DNA of 64,000 bases, from positions 1 to 64,000 of the forward strand of contig NZ_PNFA01000007.1 of assembly GCF_002970975.1 (NCBI RefSeq), in the 5' to 3' direction. Shown in pieces: positions 8,497 to 17,337 of this stretch. Made by a program: the position numbers and the translations under genes. Source of the DNA: Microbacterium halophytorum. Its GTDB lineage: Bacteria > Actinomycetota > Actinomycetes > Actinomycetales > Microbacteriaceae. The notes beneath the pieces were generated by a model, which saw nothing but the letters and a program-made list of their open reading frames with translations, was not told the origin of the DNA and did no database searches. Positions within the stretch are counted from its first letter, which is position 1. Each line of letters opens with the position of its first letter.

Positions 8497-10464
8497 TCAC
8501 CAGATCGTGACGCGGTCGCCCTCCGGAATCCACAGCTCGTCGCCGTCTGCGACGCCGAACGCGTCGTAGAAGGCGTCGATGTTGCGCACGATCTGGTTGC
8601 ACCGGAACTCCGCCGGCGAGTGCGGGTCGATCGCGAGGAGGCGCACGGCCTCGGCCTCGCGGGACTTCTCGCGCCAGGCCTGCGCCCACGACAGGAACAC
8701 GCGCTGGAGGCCCGTGAAGCCGTCGATCGCGCCCGGCTCGCCGGCCTCGCCCGCCTCGACAGCGATCGCGTAGGCCTTCAGGGCGATGCCGAGGCCGCCG
8801 AGGTCGCCGATGTTCTCGCCGATCGTGAGCGCGCCGTTGACATGGTGCTTCTCGGCGTCGAGGCCCGCGGGTGTGAGGGCGTCGTACTGCGCGATGAGCG
8901 CGGCCGTGCGCTTCTCGAACGCCTCGCGGTCGGCGTCGCTCCACCAGTTCTTCAGCGCGCCGGTGCCGTCGTACTGCGAGCCCTGGTCATCGAAGCCGTG
9001 CCCGATCTCGTGGCCGATCACGGCGCCGATGCCGCCGTAGTTCGCGGCGGGGTCGCGCTCGGCATCGAAGAACGGGAACTGCAGGATGGCCGCGGGGAAC
9101 GCGATCTCATTGAGCAGCGGGTGGTAGTACGCGTTGACCGTCTGCGGCGTCATCTCCCACTCGTTGCGGTCGACCGGCTTGCCGATCTTGGCGAGCTGGC
9201 GATCGTGCTCGAACACGCTCGCCGCCGTCGCGCTGCCCAGCAGGTCGCCGGCGTCGACGACCAGCGCGGAGTAGTCGCGCCAGACATCCGGATGCCCGAT
9301 CTTCGGCGTGAAGGTGCCGAGCTTCTCGAGCGCGCGCTCGCGCGTGGCCGGCGTCATCCACTCGAGCTCGGCGATGCTGCGGCGGTACGCCTCGAGCAGG
9401 TTGTCGACGAGCTTGTCCATCTCGGCCTTGGCGTGCGGCGGGAAGTGCCGGTCGACATAGATCTTGCCGACCGCTTCGCCCATCGCACCCTCGACGAAGC
9501 TGACGCCGCGCTTCCAGCGCTCGCGGATCTGCGGCACACCCGACAGCGTCGTGCCGTAGAAGCCGAAGTTCTCGTTCACGAAGTCGTCGGTGAGCATCGG
9601 GGCGGCCGCGCGGACGGCCCGGTAGCGCAGCCACGCCTTCCAGTCGTCGAGCCGCTCCTGCGTGAGCAGCGTGCCGAGGCCCTGGACGAAGGAGGGCTGC
9701 TGGACGACGATCTCGGCGAAGGCCGACGGGTCGCCCGAGACGGCATCGCGCCACGGTTCGAGCGGCAGGCCCGCGAGCTCGGTCACCTCGGCCCACGTCT
9801 TGAGGTTGTACGTTGCGACGGCGTCACGGCTGCGCACGTTGTCCCAGTGGTGGCCGGCGATCTCGCCCTCGAGCGCCGAGATGCGGTCGGCCTGGCCCGC
9901 CGCGTCGGCGAGACCCGCGAGGTCGAGGAGGCGCTCGACGTGCGCGCGGAACTCCGTGCGCACGTCGGCGAACTGCTCCTCGCGGTAGTACTGCTCATCC
10001 GGAAGCGACAGGCCCGACTGCACGAGGAACGGCAGCACGCGCTCGGGGTTGCCCGGGTCGGGCTCGGCGGCGAGGCCGAAGACGCTCGCGATGCCCTGGC
10101 GATCGAACTCGCCGACGAGGCGGAGGAACGAAGGGACGTCGGCGACCGCATCGACCGCCGCGAGGCGCGGCTCGAGCGGCGCGGTGCCCAGCTCGGCGAT
10201 GCGGCCCGTATCCATGAAGCTCGAGAACAGGTCGCCGACCTTGCGGGCCTCGGAACCGGGCTCTGCCGACTGCGCCTCCTCGATGATGGCGCGCACGTCG
10301 CGCTCGGCCTTCTCGGCCAGCGTGTGGAACGCGCCCCAGCGGGCCTTGTCGGAGGGGATCTCGGTGCGGTCGATCCAGTCGCCGTTCACGTGGCGGAAGA
10401 GGTCGTCCTGCGCGCGGACGCTGCTGCTGAGTTCATCGACGGCGATGCCTGAGGGAAGAGCCAT
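8497..10464 (-). CDS. M13 family zinc metallopeptidase (neprilysin/PepO-like)
   Basis: This 655-residue endopeptidase belongs to the neprilysin family. The zinc motif HEIGH occurs in VIGHEIGHGFDDQGS near residue 488, the third ligand in ENIGDLGGL about 60 residues later, and the substrate-binding NAYYHPLLNEIAFPAAI upstream. The long N-terminal helical domain starts with ASVRAQDDLFRHVNGDW-like sequence typical of the family. No signal peptide is present, as in most actinobacterial intracellular PepO-like members. The start at 10464 (MALPSGIAVDE) was preferred over the longer frame, whose extra 47 residues are low-complexity. It is divergent from the MarP gene. Confidence 0.95.
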   Translation of the reverse strand: MALPSGIAVDELSSSVRAQDDLFRHVNGDWIDRTEIPSDKARWGAFHTLAEKAERDVRAIIEEAQSAEPGSEARKVGDLFSSFMDTGRIAELGTAPLEPRLAAVDAVADVPSFLRLVGEFDRQGIASVFGLAAEPDPGNPERVLPFLVQSGLSLPDEQYYREEQFADVRTEFRAHVERLLDLAGLADAAGQADRISALEGEIAGHHWDNVRSRDAVATYNLKTWAEVTELAGLPLEPWRDAVSGDPSAFAEIVVQQPSFVQGLGTLLTQERLDDWKAWLRYRAVRAAAPMLTDDFVNENFGFYGTTLSGVPQIRERWKRGVSFVEGAMGEAVGKIYVDRHFPPHAKAEMDKLVDNLLEAYRRSIAELEWMTPATRERALEKLGTFTPKIGHPDVWRDYSALVVDAGDLLGSATAASVFEHDRQLAKIGKPVDRNEWEMTPQTVNAYYHPLLNEIAFPAAILQFPFFDAERDPAANYGGIGAVIGHEIGHGFDDQGSQYDGTGALKNWWSDADREAFEKRTAALIAQYDALTPAGLDAEKHHVNGALTIGENIGDLGGLGIALKAYAIAVEAGEAGEPGAIDGFTGLQRVFLSWAQAWREKSREAEAVRLLAIDPHSPAEFRCNQIVRNIDAFYDAFGVADGDELWIPEGDRVTIW

Positions 10465-10673
10465 GCCACCAGCGTAATGACAGCCGCGGACGCCGGGGCC
10501 CTCGGGCGACGTCGCCGACCCGGAGCAGACTGACGGCGAGACGCTCGGGAGCATCCGGAGCCCGGCGGCGCTCGTCGGCCCCGGCGCACAGCTCCGCCTC
10601 GGCACTTCCGGAGCCGTCTCCCCGCTCGCGCGTAGGAAGCGCCCGTAGCCTGATGCCCGGAAGAGGAGGCCGC

Positions 10674-11840
10674 ATGATCGTCGTCGACATCCTGATCGTC
10701 GTGTTCGTCGTCTGTGCGCTGATCACGGGCCTGAAGGTCGGGCTGTTCGCGAGCATCGGCTGGTGGGCGGGGCTCGCCGCCGGCGCGATCGCGTCCCCGT
10801 GGGTCGTGCCCGTCGTCTCCGGCTTGGTGACGTCTCCCGGGTGGCACGGCGTCGCCGTCGTCGCGACGGTCGTGGTGCTGCTCGCCATCGGCGCCGCCAT
10901 CGGCGCGGCGATCGGGTCGATCTTCCGCCGCGGCGCCGACGCCATCAAGCTGCGTTTCTTCGAGCGCCTGGCCGGCGGCCTCGTCGGCGCGGCGGCCGCC
11001 GCCCTCGTGCTCGCCGCCGTCGGAAGCACCGTCGCCTCGGCGGGCATTCCCGTGGTCTCATCGGCCGTCGCATCCTCGACGACGCTGCGCACGATCGAGC
11101 GCTACACGCCCGCCCCCTTCGCGGAGGCCGTCGCCCGCCTCCGCTCGGTCGTCGTCGACGACGCGCTGCCCGCGCTCGGCGGGGCGATCGCGGAGAGCAC
11201 GACGGTTCCCGAGCCCCAGGCCGACACGGGAACACCCGCGCTCGACGAGGCCTCGGCCTCCGTGGCCCGCATCTCGGGCGTCGCGTACACGTGCGGCATG
11301 GGCGCGACCGGCACCGGGTTCGTCGCCGCCGACGACCTCATCGTGACCAACGCGCACGTCGTCGCGGGCGCCGACAGCGTGATGATCGAACTGCCGGGCG
11401 AGCCCGCCGTCGACGGCACGGTCGTGCACTTCGACCCGATCGACGACCTCGCGGTGATCTCGGCCGACGTCGCCGCAGCCCCGCTCGACATCGTCGGCGA
11501 GCTCGCGCCCGACGACCCCGCCGCCGTGCAGGGCTACCCGTACGGTGGGCAGTTCACGGCGGTTCCCGCGACGGTGATGACGGTCGGCGAGATGCTCGTC
11601 GACGACGTGTACGAGCAGGGCGAGAACCCCCGCGACGTGTACACGCTCGCGACCGAGGTGCTGCCGGGCAATTCGGGCGGCCCCCTGCTGACGACCGACG
11701 GCGACGTGACTGGCGTCGTCTTCGCCCGCGACGAGGGCGACGATCGCGTCGGCTACGCGATGACGACGGACGAGCTCCTCCCCGCGCTCGACCAGGCGGG
11801 CACGGCGCCCGTCTCGACCGGCGCCTGCCGCAGCGAGTAG
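10674..11840 (+). CDS. MarP family membrane serine protease
   Basis: This 388-residue protein has four N-terminal membrane segments in a CvpA-like domain (residues about 1-130), then a periplasmic trypsin-like protease. The triad is visible: His228 in VTNAHVV, Asp near residue 262 in DPIDDLAVIS, and Ser334 in LPGNSGGPLL. Cysteines in TCGMGATGTGF and near the C-terminus (GACRSE) match the regulatory disulphide of mycobacterial MarP (Rv3671c), which is needed for acid and oxidative stress resistance. The ATG at 10674 has AGGAGG 6 bases upstream. Confidence 0.93.
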   Translation: MIVVDILIVVFVVCALITGLKVGLFASIGWWAGLAAGAIASPWVVPVVSGLVTSPGWHGVAVVATVVVLLAIGAAIGAAIGSIFRRGADAIKLRFFERLAGGLVGAAAAALVLAAVGSTVASAGIPVVSSAVASSTTLRTIERYTPAPFAEAVARLRSVVVDDALPALGGAIAESTTVPEPQADTGTPALDEASASVARISGVAYTCGMGATGTGFVAADDLIVTNAHVVAGADSVMIELPGEPAVDGTVVHFDPIDDLAVISADVAAAPLDIVGELAPDDPAAVQGYPYGGQFTAVPATVMTVGEMLVDDVYEQGENPRDVYTLATEVLPGNSGGPLLTTDGDVTGVVFARDEGDDRVGYAMTTDELLPALDQAGTAPVSTGACRSE

Positions 11841-12014
11841 CCGCGCACGAAGGGCCGGCGCCGCCGCTCAGGTGCGCCTCCCTGCGTGTGTGAGCGGCGC
11901 GGACCCGCAGGAAGGCGAACCCGAACGGGCTCCCTCGATCCGGTGGGCCCCGGCCGCGCGCGTCCGCCCGGGCCGACGTGCGCCGATGTCCGACATCCGG
12001 AATACTCTCGACGA

Positions 12015-13340
12015 GTGACCGATTCGCCCCGCACGCTGAACCGCGCCATCCTGGCGCTCGCCGTGCCGGCGCTCGGCTCGCTGATCGCCGAGCCGATCTT
12101 CCTGATCGTCGATTCGGCCATGGTCGGCCACCTCGGCGTGGTGCCGCTGGCCGGCCTGGGCATCGGTGGGGCCGTACTGCAGACGATCGTCGGCCTCATG
12201 GTGTTCCTCGCCTACTCGACGACCCCGGCGGTCGCGCGCCGCGTCGGCTCGGGCGACGCGCGGGGGGCCGTCTCGGCCGGCGTCAGCGGCATGTGGCTGG
12301 CACTCGCGCTGGGCGCGATCCTGGCGGTCGCCGGCTACCTCGCGACTCCTCTCCTCGTGGCGGCGTTCGGCGCGCCGGATGCCGTGGCCGCCGAGGCCGA
12401 GATCTACCTCGGCATCTCGATGTGGGGCCTGCCGGCGATGCTCATCGTGTTCGCCGCGACGGGCCTGTTGCGCGGTATGCAGGACACTGTCACGCCGCTG
12501 TGGGTCGCCGTTGCCGGCTTCGCGGCGAACGCGGGCCTGAACTGGGTGTTCATGTACGGGCTCGGCTGGGGCATCGCGGGCTCCGCCGTCGGCACCGTGG
12601 TCGCGCAGTGGGGCATGGTCGCGGTTTACGCCGCGATGACGGCGCGGCTCGCCCGCTCGCACGGCGCCGAGCTGATGCCGCAGCGCGCGCACGTGCGCAG
12701 CACGGCGCGCTCGGGCGGGTGGCTGTTCCTGCGCACCGTCAGCCTGCGCGTGAGCCTGCTGCTGACGGTCGGAGTCGCGACGGCGCTCGGCACCGAGGAG
12801 CTCGCCGGGTGGCAGATCGTGTTCACGATCGCCTCGACCTCGGCGTTCGCGCTCGACGCGCTCGCGATCGCGGCTCAGGCGCTCATCGGCAAGGCACTCG
12901 GCGAGGGGGACGAGCGCGCCGTGCGCCGCGTACTGGCGCGCACGCTCGCGTGGGGAGCGTGGTTCGGGCTGATCTGCGGCGCCGTGATCGCCGCGTGCTC
13001 CGGCGTCATCGGCCTGGTGTTCACGGGCGACCCGGAGATCGCGGATCTCATCGTCCCCGCGCTCGTCCTGATGGGCATTACGCAGCCTCTCGCGGGCGCC
13101 GTCTACGTGCTCGACGGCGTGCTCATGGGCGCGAACGACGCGAAGTACCTCGCGATCGTCGGAGCGGTCAACCTCATCCCCTTCGTCCCGTACCTCGCGC
13201 TGCTCGTCTGGCTGCAGCCATCCGGATCGTGGGGCCTGGCCGCGCTGGCGGTCGGCTTCTACGTCATCCTGATGGGCATGCGCTTCGTCACGATGGCCCG
13301 CCGCATCCGCGGCCGCGCCTGGCTGGAGCAGGCCGCGTAG
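12015..13340 (+). CDS. MATE family efflux transporter (DinF-like)
   Basis: This 441-residue integral membrane protein has twelve predicted hydrophobic segments in two repeated MatE halves. The first begins RAILALAVPALGSLIAEPIFLIVDSAMVG, where the Pro and Asp in the first helix are typical of DinF-type members. Family function is Na+ or H+ driven export of cationic drugs or toxic metabolites. Translation starts at GTG 12015; longer upstream frames are Arg/Gly-rich and not homologous. It is followed by a tandem repeat region and an opposing TrmH gene. Confidence 0.92.
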   Translation: MTDSPRTLNRAILALAVPALGSLIAEPIFLIVDSAMVGHLGVVPLAGLGIGGAVLQTIVGLMVFLAYSTTPAVARRVGSGDARGAVSAGVSGMWLALALGAILAVAGYLATPLLVAAFGAPDAVAAEAEIYLGISMWGLPAMLIVFAATGLLRGMQDTVTPLWVAVAGFAANAGLNWVFMYGLGWGIAGSAVGTVVAQWGMVAVYAAMTARLARSHGAELMPQRAHVRSTARSGGWLFLRTVSLRVSLLLTVGVATALGTEELAGWQIVFTIASTSAFALDALAIAAQALIGKALGEGDERAVRRVLARTLAWGAWFGLICGAVIAACSGVIGLVFTGDPEIADLIVPALVLMGITQPLAGAVYVLDGVLMGANDAKYLAIVGAVNLIPFVPYLALLVWLQPSGSWGLAALAVGFYVILMGMRFVTMARRIRGRAWLEQAA

Positions 13341-13370
13341 CGCTCAGGCCCAGCGGGCACCGGCGCGCGA

Positions 13371-13682
13371 GAGCGTGCGCCCGCCGAGGCGGAGGAGCGC
13401 AGCTGTACTGCGTACTGCAAGACACGACAACGCAGACGGACGCGGGCTCAGGCCCACCGGGCACCGCTGCGCCTGAGCGTGCGCCCGCCGAGGCGGAGGA
13501 GCGCAGCTGTACTGCGTACTGCAAGACACGACAACGCAGACGGACGCGGGCTCAGACCCACCGGGCACCGCTGCGCCTGAGCGTGCGCCCGCCGAGGCGG
13601 AGGAGCGCAGCTGTACTGCGTACTGCAAGCGACGACAACGAAGGCGGGCGTGCGCTCAGGCCCAGCGGCGGCACCATTCGTA
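13371..13682. repeat. 104-bp tandem repeat, three units, fused to the trmH-family 3' end
   Basis: Units begin at 13371, 13475 and 13579. Units one and two differ at only 1 of 104 positions; unit three matches for about its first 52 bases and then diverges into the 3' end of the TrmH-family gene. Each boundary includes a copy of the last ~20 bases of that gene including its stop (CTGGGCCTGAGC on the minus strand), as does 13341-13362. The array therefore looks like repeated duplication of the gene end plus about 80 bp downstream. Each unit carries GTACTGCGTAC and CCGCCGAGGCGG, short self-complementary stretches. It fills the 315-bp gap between the MATE and TrmH genes. Confidence 0.9.
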
Positions 13683-14276
13683 CATGACGACGGCCCCTGC
13701 GGCGGAAGCATTGATCGACCGGGTCGAGCCGTACTGCGTGATCTCGATGTGGCTGGACGCGGCGGCGAGCGCCTCCTCGCTGAGGCCCGGCCCCTCCTGG
13801 CCGAACAGGAACACGCAGCGCTCCGGCAGTTCGGCACGGTCGACGGGCACGGCGTCGCCGACGTTGTCGACGGCGATGATCGGAACGCCCTCGGCGTCGC
13901 ACCACGCCCGGAACGATGCGACATCCGGATGATGCACGACGTGCTGGTAGCGGTCGGTCACCATCGCGCCGCGGCGGTTCCAGCGGCGGCGGCCCACGAT
14001 GTGCACGGTGTCGGCGAGGAACGCGTTGGCGCTGCGCACGATCGAGCCGATGTTCATGTCGTGCTGCCAGTTCTCGATCGCGACGTGGAAGCCGTGCCGT
14101 CGGGTGTCGAGGTCGGCGATGATCTTGTCCATGCGCCAGTACCGGTAGCGGTCGATCACGTTGCGGGTGTCACCGTCGCGCAGCAGCTCGGGGTCGTACT
14201 GCTCGCCGTCCGGCCATTCGCCTGCCCACGGCCCGACGCCGTGCGTCGGCGCCCCGGTCTCATCGGCATTGCTCAC
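13656..14276 (-). CDS. TrmH family (SPOUT) RNA 2'-O-methyltransferase
   Basis: This 206-residue methyltransferase transfers a methyl group from SAM to a ribose 2'-OH of tRNA or rRNA. The three SpoU motifs are present: NIGSIVRSANAFL (motif 1, catalytic Asn and Arg), FLFGQEGPGLSEEAL (motif 2) and GSTRSINASAAGAVVMYEW (motif 3, knot). It has a short N-terminal extension instead of a separate substrate-binding domain, so the target nucleotide cannot be told. Its last ~20 bases are copied into the downstream tandem repeat. Confidence 0.92.
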   Translation of the reverse strand: MSNADETGAPTHGVGPWAGEWPDGEQYDPELLRDGDTRNVIDRYRYWRMDKIIADLDTRRHGFHVAIENWQHDMNIGSIVRSANAFLADTVHIVGRRRWNRRGAMVTDRYQHVVHHPDVASFRAWCDAEGVPIIAVDNVGDAVPVDRAELPERCVFLFGQEGPGLSEEALAAASSHIEITQYGSTRSINASAAGAVVMYEWCRRWA

Positions 14277-14384
14277 CCCACGAGCGTAGTCGGCGCCGCG
14301 CGCGCACCCGTATGACGCGGCTTACCGTTCTGAGCGCCCGGAATGGTCACTCACGTCATATGAACGCCGCTCCGGATGGACAGA

Positions 14385-14400
14385 TTTCGGTATGCCTAAA
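14385..14400 (+). promoter_or_regulatory. Candidate MntR operator before the NRAMP gene
   Basis: TTTCGGTATGCCTAAA is an imperfect palindrome centred on 14392.5, located 20 bp before the NRAMP start. It resembles DtxR/MntR-type operators (TTAGG-N-CCTAA-like half sites). An overlapping pair AGATTT/AAATCT (14382-14405) adds a second, offset dyad. The window encodes a DtxR-family protein with Mn-type ligands at 29997-30599, a plausible partner. The assignment is inference from motif shape and context. Confidence 0.6.
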
Positions 14401-14419
14401 AATCTGGCAGGATGTCCGC

Positions 14420-15865
14420 ATGAGCGACCGACGCAATGCGGCAACCGGCGGGCAGGCGCGGCTCGTCGCGCTGCTGGGGCCGGCACTCGTGGCGGGAGTG
14501 GCCTACCTCGACCCCGGCAACGTCGCCGTGAATATGTCGGCCGGCGCGCAGTTCGGCTACCTGCTCGTCTGGGTCGTCGTGCTGGCGAACGCGATGGCGT
14601 GGCTGATCCAGTACCTCTCCGCCAAGCTCGGCGTCGTCACCGGCCTGAGCCTCGCGCAGACGCTGGGCAGGCGCATCCGGAACCCGTGGGCGCGGCGCGC
14701 GTACTGGTTGCAGGCCGAGCTGGTCGCGATGGCGACCGACATCGCCGAGATCATCGGCGGGGCCGTGGCGCTCTGGCTGCTGTTCGACCTGCCCCTGCTG
14801 GCCGGGGGGCTCGTCACGGGCGCCGTATCGATGGTGCTGCTCGCACTGAAATCGCGCGGCGGCGCGCGCCCGTTCGAGGGCGTGATCATCGGCCTGCTCG
14901 CGATCATCTCCGTCGGGTTCACGGTCGGGCTGTTCATCGGCCCGCCCGACCCGGCAGCGACCGCCGCGGGGCTCGTGCCGCGCTTCGAGGGAACGCAGTC
15001 GGTGCTGCTCGCCGCCTCGATCCTCGGCGCGACCGTCATGCCGCACGCGATCTACGCCCACAGCGCCCTCGCCCGCGACCGCTTCAGCGGCATGCTCGCG
15101 GGCTCGCGGGGCGGGCTCGCGCCCGCCCCGCCGCTCGGCAGCGACGCGGGGCACGGGCCGGGGCGCGACGACCTCCGCCTCGCGACCGCACCGGCGCCGA
15201 CGGCGGGCGCGCCCGGCGCGCCGGGCCACCGGGCCGCCCCCCGCGCGGCGCACGCCCGGCCGACCGCACCGGCGCCGCCGCGGGTGGCGCGCGACGCCGC
15301 GCGCGGAACGGGCATCCGGCGCATTCTGCGGGCCACGCGCGTCGACGTCACGATCGCGCTCGTGATCGCCGGCACCGTCAACCTCGCGATCCTGCTGCTG
15401 GGCGCCGCGAACCTCCCCGGGGTGCCGGGCACCGACTCGCTCGAGGGCGCGTACGCCGCACTGCGCGACGGCCTCGGCCCCGCGATCGCGACGCTCTTCG
15501 CCGTGGCGCTGCTCGCGAGCGGGCTCGCGTCGACGTCGGTCGGCGCGTACGCGGGCGCGGAGATCATGCAGGGGCTGCTGCGCATCCAGATGCCCCTGCT
15601 CGCCCGCCGTCTGATCACCCTCGCCCCCGCGATCGCGATCCTGGCCGCCGGGTTCGACCCGACGCAGGCCCTCGTGCTCAGCCAGGTGGCACTGTCGTTC
15701 GGCATTCCGTTCGCACTCGTGCCGCTCATCGTGCTGACGGCGCAGCGGCGCACGCTCGGAACGCACGCGAACCGCTGGTGGACGACGGCCCTCGGCTGGG
15801 CCTCGAGCGCCTTCCTGATCGCACTGAACGTCGTGCTGCTCGTGCTGACGTTCTCCGGGGCGTAG
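14420..15865 (+). CDS. mntH: NRAMP family Mn2+/H+ transporter
   Basis: This protein of about 481 residues is a proton-coupled divalent metal importer. The metal-binding DPGN motif is in the first membrane helix (AYLDPGNVAVNMSAG), and the second signature MPHAIYAHSAL marks helix 6. Eleven or so hydrophobic segments follow the family plan. Unusually, the cytoplasmic loop after helix 6 holds about 68 extra residues (roughly 230-297) made almost only of Ala, Pro, Gly and Arg before conserved sequence resumes at RRILRATRVDVTIAL. The ATG at 14420 has GCAGGATG upstream; the longer frame lacks family sequence. Confidence 0.93.
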   Translation: MSDRRNAATGGQARLVALLGPALVAGVAYLDPGNVAVNMSAGAQFGYLLVWVVVLANAMAWLIQYLSAKLGVVTGLSLAQTLGRRIRNPWARRAYWLQAELVAMATDIAEIIGGAVALWLLFDLPLLAGGLVTGAVSMVLLALKSRGGARPFEGVIIGLLAIISVGFTVGLFIGPPDPAATAAGLVPRFEGTQSVLLAASILGATVMPHAIYAHSALARDRFSGMLAGSRGGLAPAPPLGSDAGHGPGRDDLRLATAPAPTAGAPGAPGHRAAPRAAHARPTAPAPPRVARDAARGTGIRRILRATRVDVTIALVIAGTVNLAILLLGAANLPGVPGTDSLEGAYAALRDGLGPAIATLFAVALLASGLASTSVGAYAGAEIMQGLLRIQMPLLARRLITLAPAIAILAAGFDPTQALVLSQVALSFGIPFALVPLIVLTAQRRTLGTHANRWWTTALGWASSAFLIALNVVLLVLTFSGA

Positions 15866-15956
15866 GGCGCGGGTACGACCGAGCGCACATCTCGCGAGCG
15901 CATCCCGTCGAACGCGGCACGCGACCGGCGTCGCTCACCGGGCAACTGGCGTAAAG

Positions 15957-15967
15957 GTCGAATCGAC
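15957..15967. promoter_or_regulatory. 11-bp palindrome upstream of nadA
   Basis: GTCGAATCGAC is a perfect palindrome around a single central base, 60 bp before the nadA start. NAD synthesis operons are commonly regulated (NrtR, NadR, NiaR), but no known consensus could be matched confidently. It may be an operator or chance. Confidence 0.3.
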
Positions 15968-16026
15968 TCTAAGCTGTTCCCACACTTCGTGTCACCCTGA
16001 CCTTTTCGCCGACCCGGGAGGATCCC

Positions 16027-17337
16027 ATGGCCGCCGTCCGCGTCGACATCGCCCCGCCGCAGGCCTCCGTCGCCCGCGAGATCGAGCTGATCGCGGCGGG
16101 AGGCGCATCCGGATCGGTCTGCTCGACCGACCTCGCCGACGCGCCCTGGTCGTTCGACGCTGTGCCCGGCTACGGGCCGGGCTCGTCGATGGGCGACGTC
16201 ATCCCGACCGATGCTCCCCGCCAGGGTGAGCTGCCGCGCGAATACCGCGAGGCGGGCGAGGCCGAGCTGCACGAGCGCATCCGGGCCGCGAAGGCGGAGC
16301 TCGGCGACCGCGTCGTGATCCTCGGCCACTTCTACCAGCGCCACGAGATCGTCGAGCACGCCGACTACGTGGGCGATTCGTTCCAACTCGCGAAGGCCGC
16401 GACGCAGCACCCCGAGGCCGAGGCGATCGTGTTCTGCGGCGTGCACTTCATGGCAGAGACGGCGGACCTGCTCTCGCGCGACGACCAGCACGTCGTGCTG
16501 CCGAACCTCGCGGCGGGCTGTTCCATGGCCGACATGGCCGACATCGACGAGGTCGAGGACTGCTGGGAGCAGTTGGAGGGCGTGCTCGGCCCGCTGGACG
16601 AACCGGATGAGAACGGCCTCGTTCCCGTGGTGCCCGTGACGTACATGAACTCGTCGGCGGCGATCAAGGGCTTCGTCGGGCGGCACGGCGGCATCGTCTG
16701 CACCTCGTCGAATGCCCGCACCGTGCTCGAGTGGGCGTTCGCGCGCGGGCGCCGCGTGCTGTTCTTCCCCGACCAGCACCTGGGGCGCAACACCGCCCGC
16801 GCCATGGGCGTTCCGCTCGACGAGATGCCGATGTGGAACCCGAACCGCGTGCTCGGCGGCTCGACCGAGGCCGAGCTCGCGGGCTCCCGCGTCATCCTGT
16901 GGCACGGCTTCTGCTCGGTGCACCGCCGCTTCACGGTCGACCAGATCGAGAAGGCGCGCGTCGAGCATCCGGGTGTGCGCGTGATCGTGCACCCCGAGTG
17001 CCCGCTGCCGGTCGTCGAGGCGGCCGATGAGTCGGGTTCGACCGACCTCATCCGGCGCGCGATCGCGTCGACGAGCGAACCTTCGACGTTCGCGATCGGC
17101 ACCGAGATCAACCTTGTGCGCCGCCTGCAGGCGCAGCACCCGCAGCACACGATCTTCTGCCTCGACCCCGTCGTGTGCCCGTGCTCGACGATGTACCGCA
17201 TCCACCCCGGCTACCTCGCGTGGGTGCTCGAGCGCCTCGTCGCGGGCGAGACCGTGAACCGCATTCGCGTGACGGGCGACGTCGCCGAGCCCGCGCGGGT
17301 CGCTCTCGACCGGATGCTGGCGGCGGTCCCGAAGTGA
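16027..17337 (+). CDS. nadA: Quinolinate synthase
   Basis: This 436-residue [4Fe-4S] enzyme condenses iminoaspartate with dihydroxyacetone phosphate to give quinolinate. The three cluster cysteines lie in AAGCSMADMA, HPECPLPVV and VVCPCSTMYRIHP, and the dihydroxyacetone phosphate site starts at LGHFYQRHEIVEHADYVGDS. Length is typical for actinobacterial NadA with its N-terminal extension. The ATG has GGGAGGATCCC upstream. It is first in an operon with nadB (GTGA overlap), nadC and a cysteine desulfurase that probably supplies sulphur for its cluster. Confidence 0.97.
   Translation: MAAVRVDIAPPQASVAREIELIAAGGASGSVCSTDLADAPWSFDAVPGYGPGSSMGDVIPTDAPRQGELPREYREAGEAELHERIRAAKAELGDRVVILGHFYQRHEIVEHADYVGDSFQLAKAATQHPEAEAIVFCGVHFMAETADLLSRDDQHVVLPNLAAGCSMADMADIDEVEDCWEQLEGVLGPLDEPDENGLVPVVPVTYMNSSAAIKGFVGRHGGIVCTSSNARTVLEWAFARGRRVLFFPDQHLGRNTARAMGVPLDEMPMWNPNRVLGGSTEAELAGSRVILWHGFCSVHRRFTVDQIEKARVEHPGVRVIVHPECPLPVVEAADESGSTDLIRRAIASTSEPSTFAIGTEINLVRRLQAQHPQHTIFCLDPVVCPCSTMYRIHPGYLAWVLERLVAGETVNRIRVTGDVAEPARVALDRMLAAVPK

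Noticed and set aside
13371..13682. CRISPR-like array
   Set aside because: The repeat unit is 104 bp with near-identical units and no variable spacers, and no cas genes are present.
14396..15766. 456-codon minus-strand ORF across the NRAMP gene
   Set aside because: Composition is Arg/Gly/Asp-rich with no motif; the plus strand encodes a clear NRAMP transporter.
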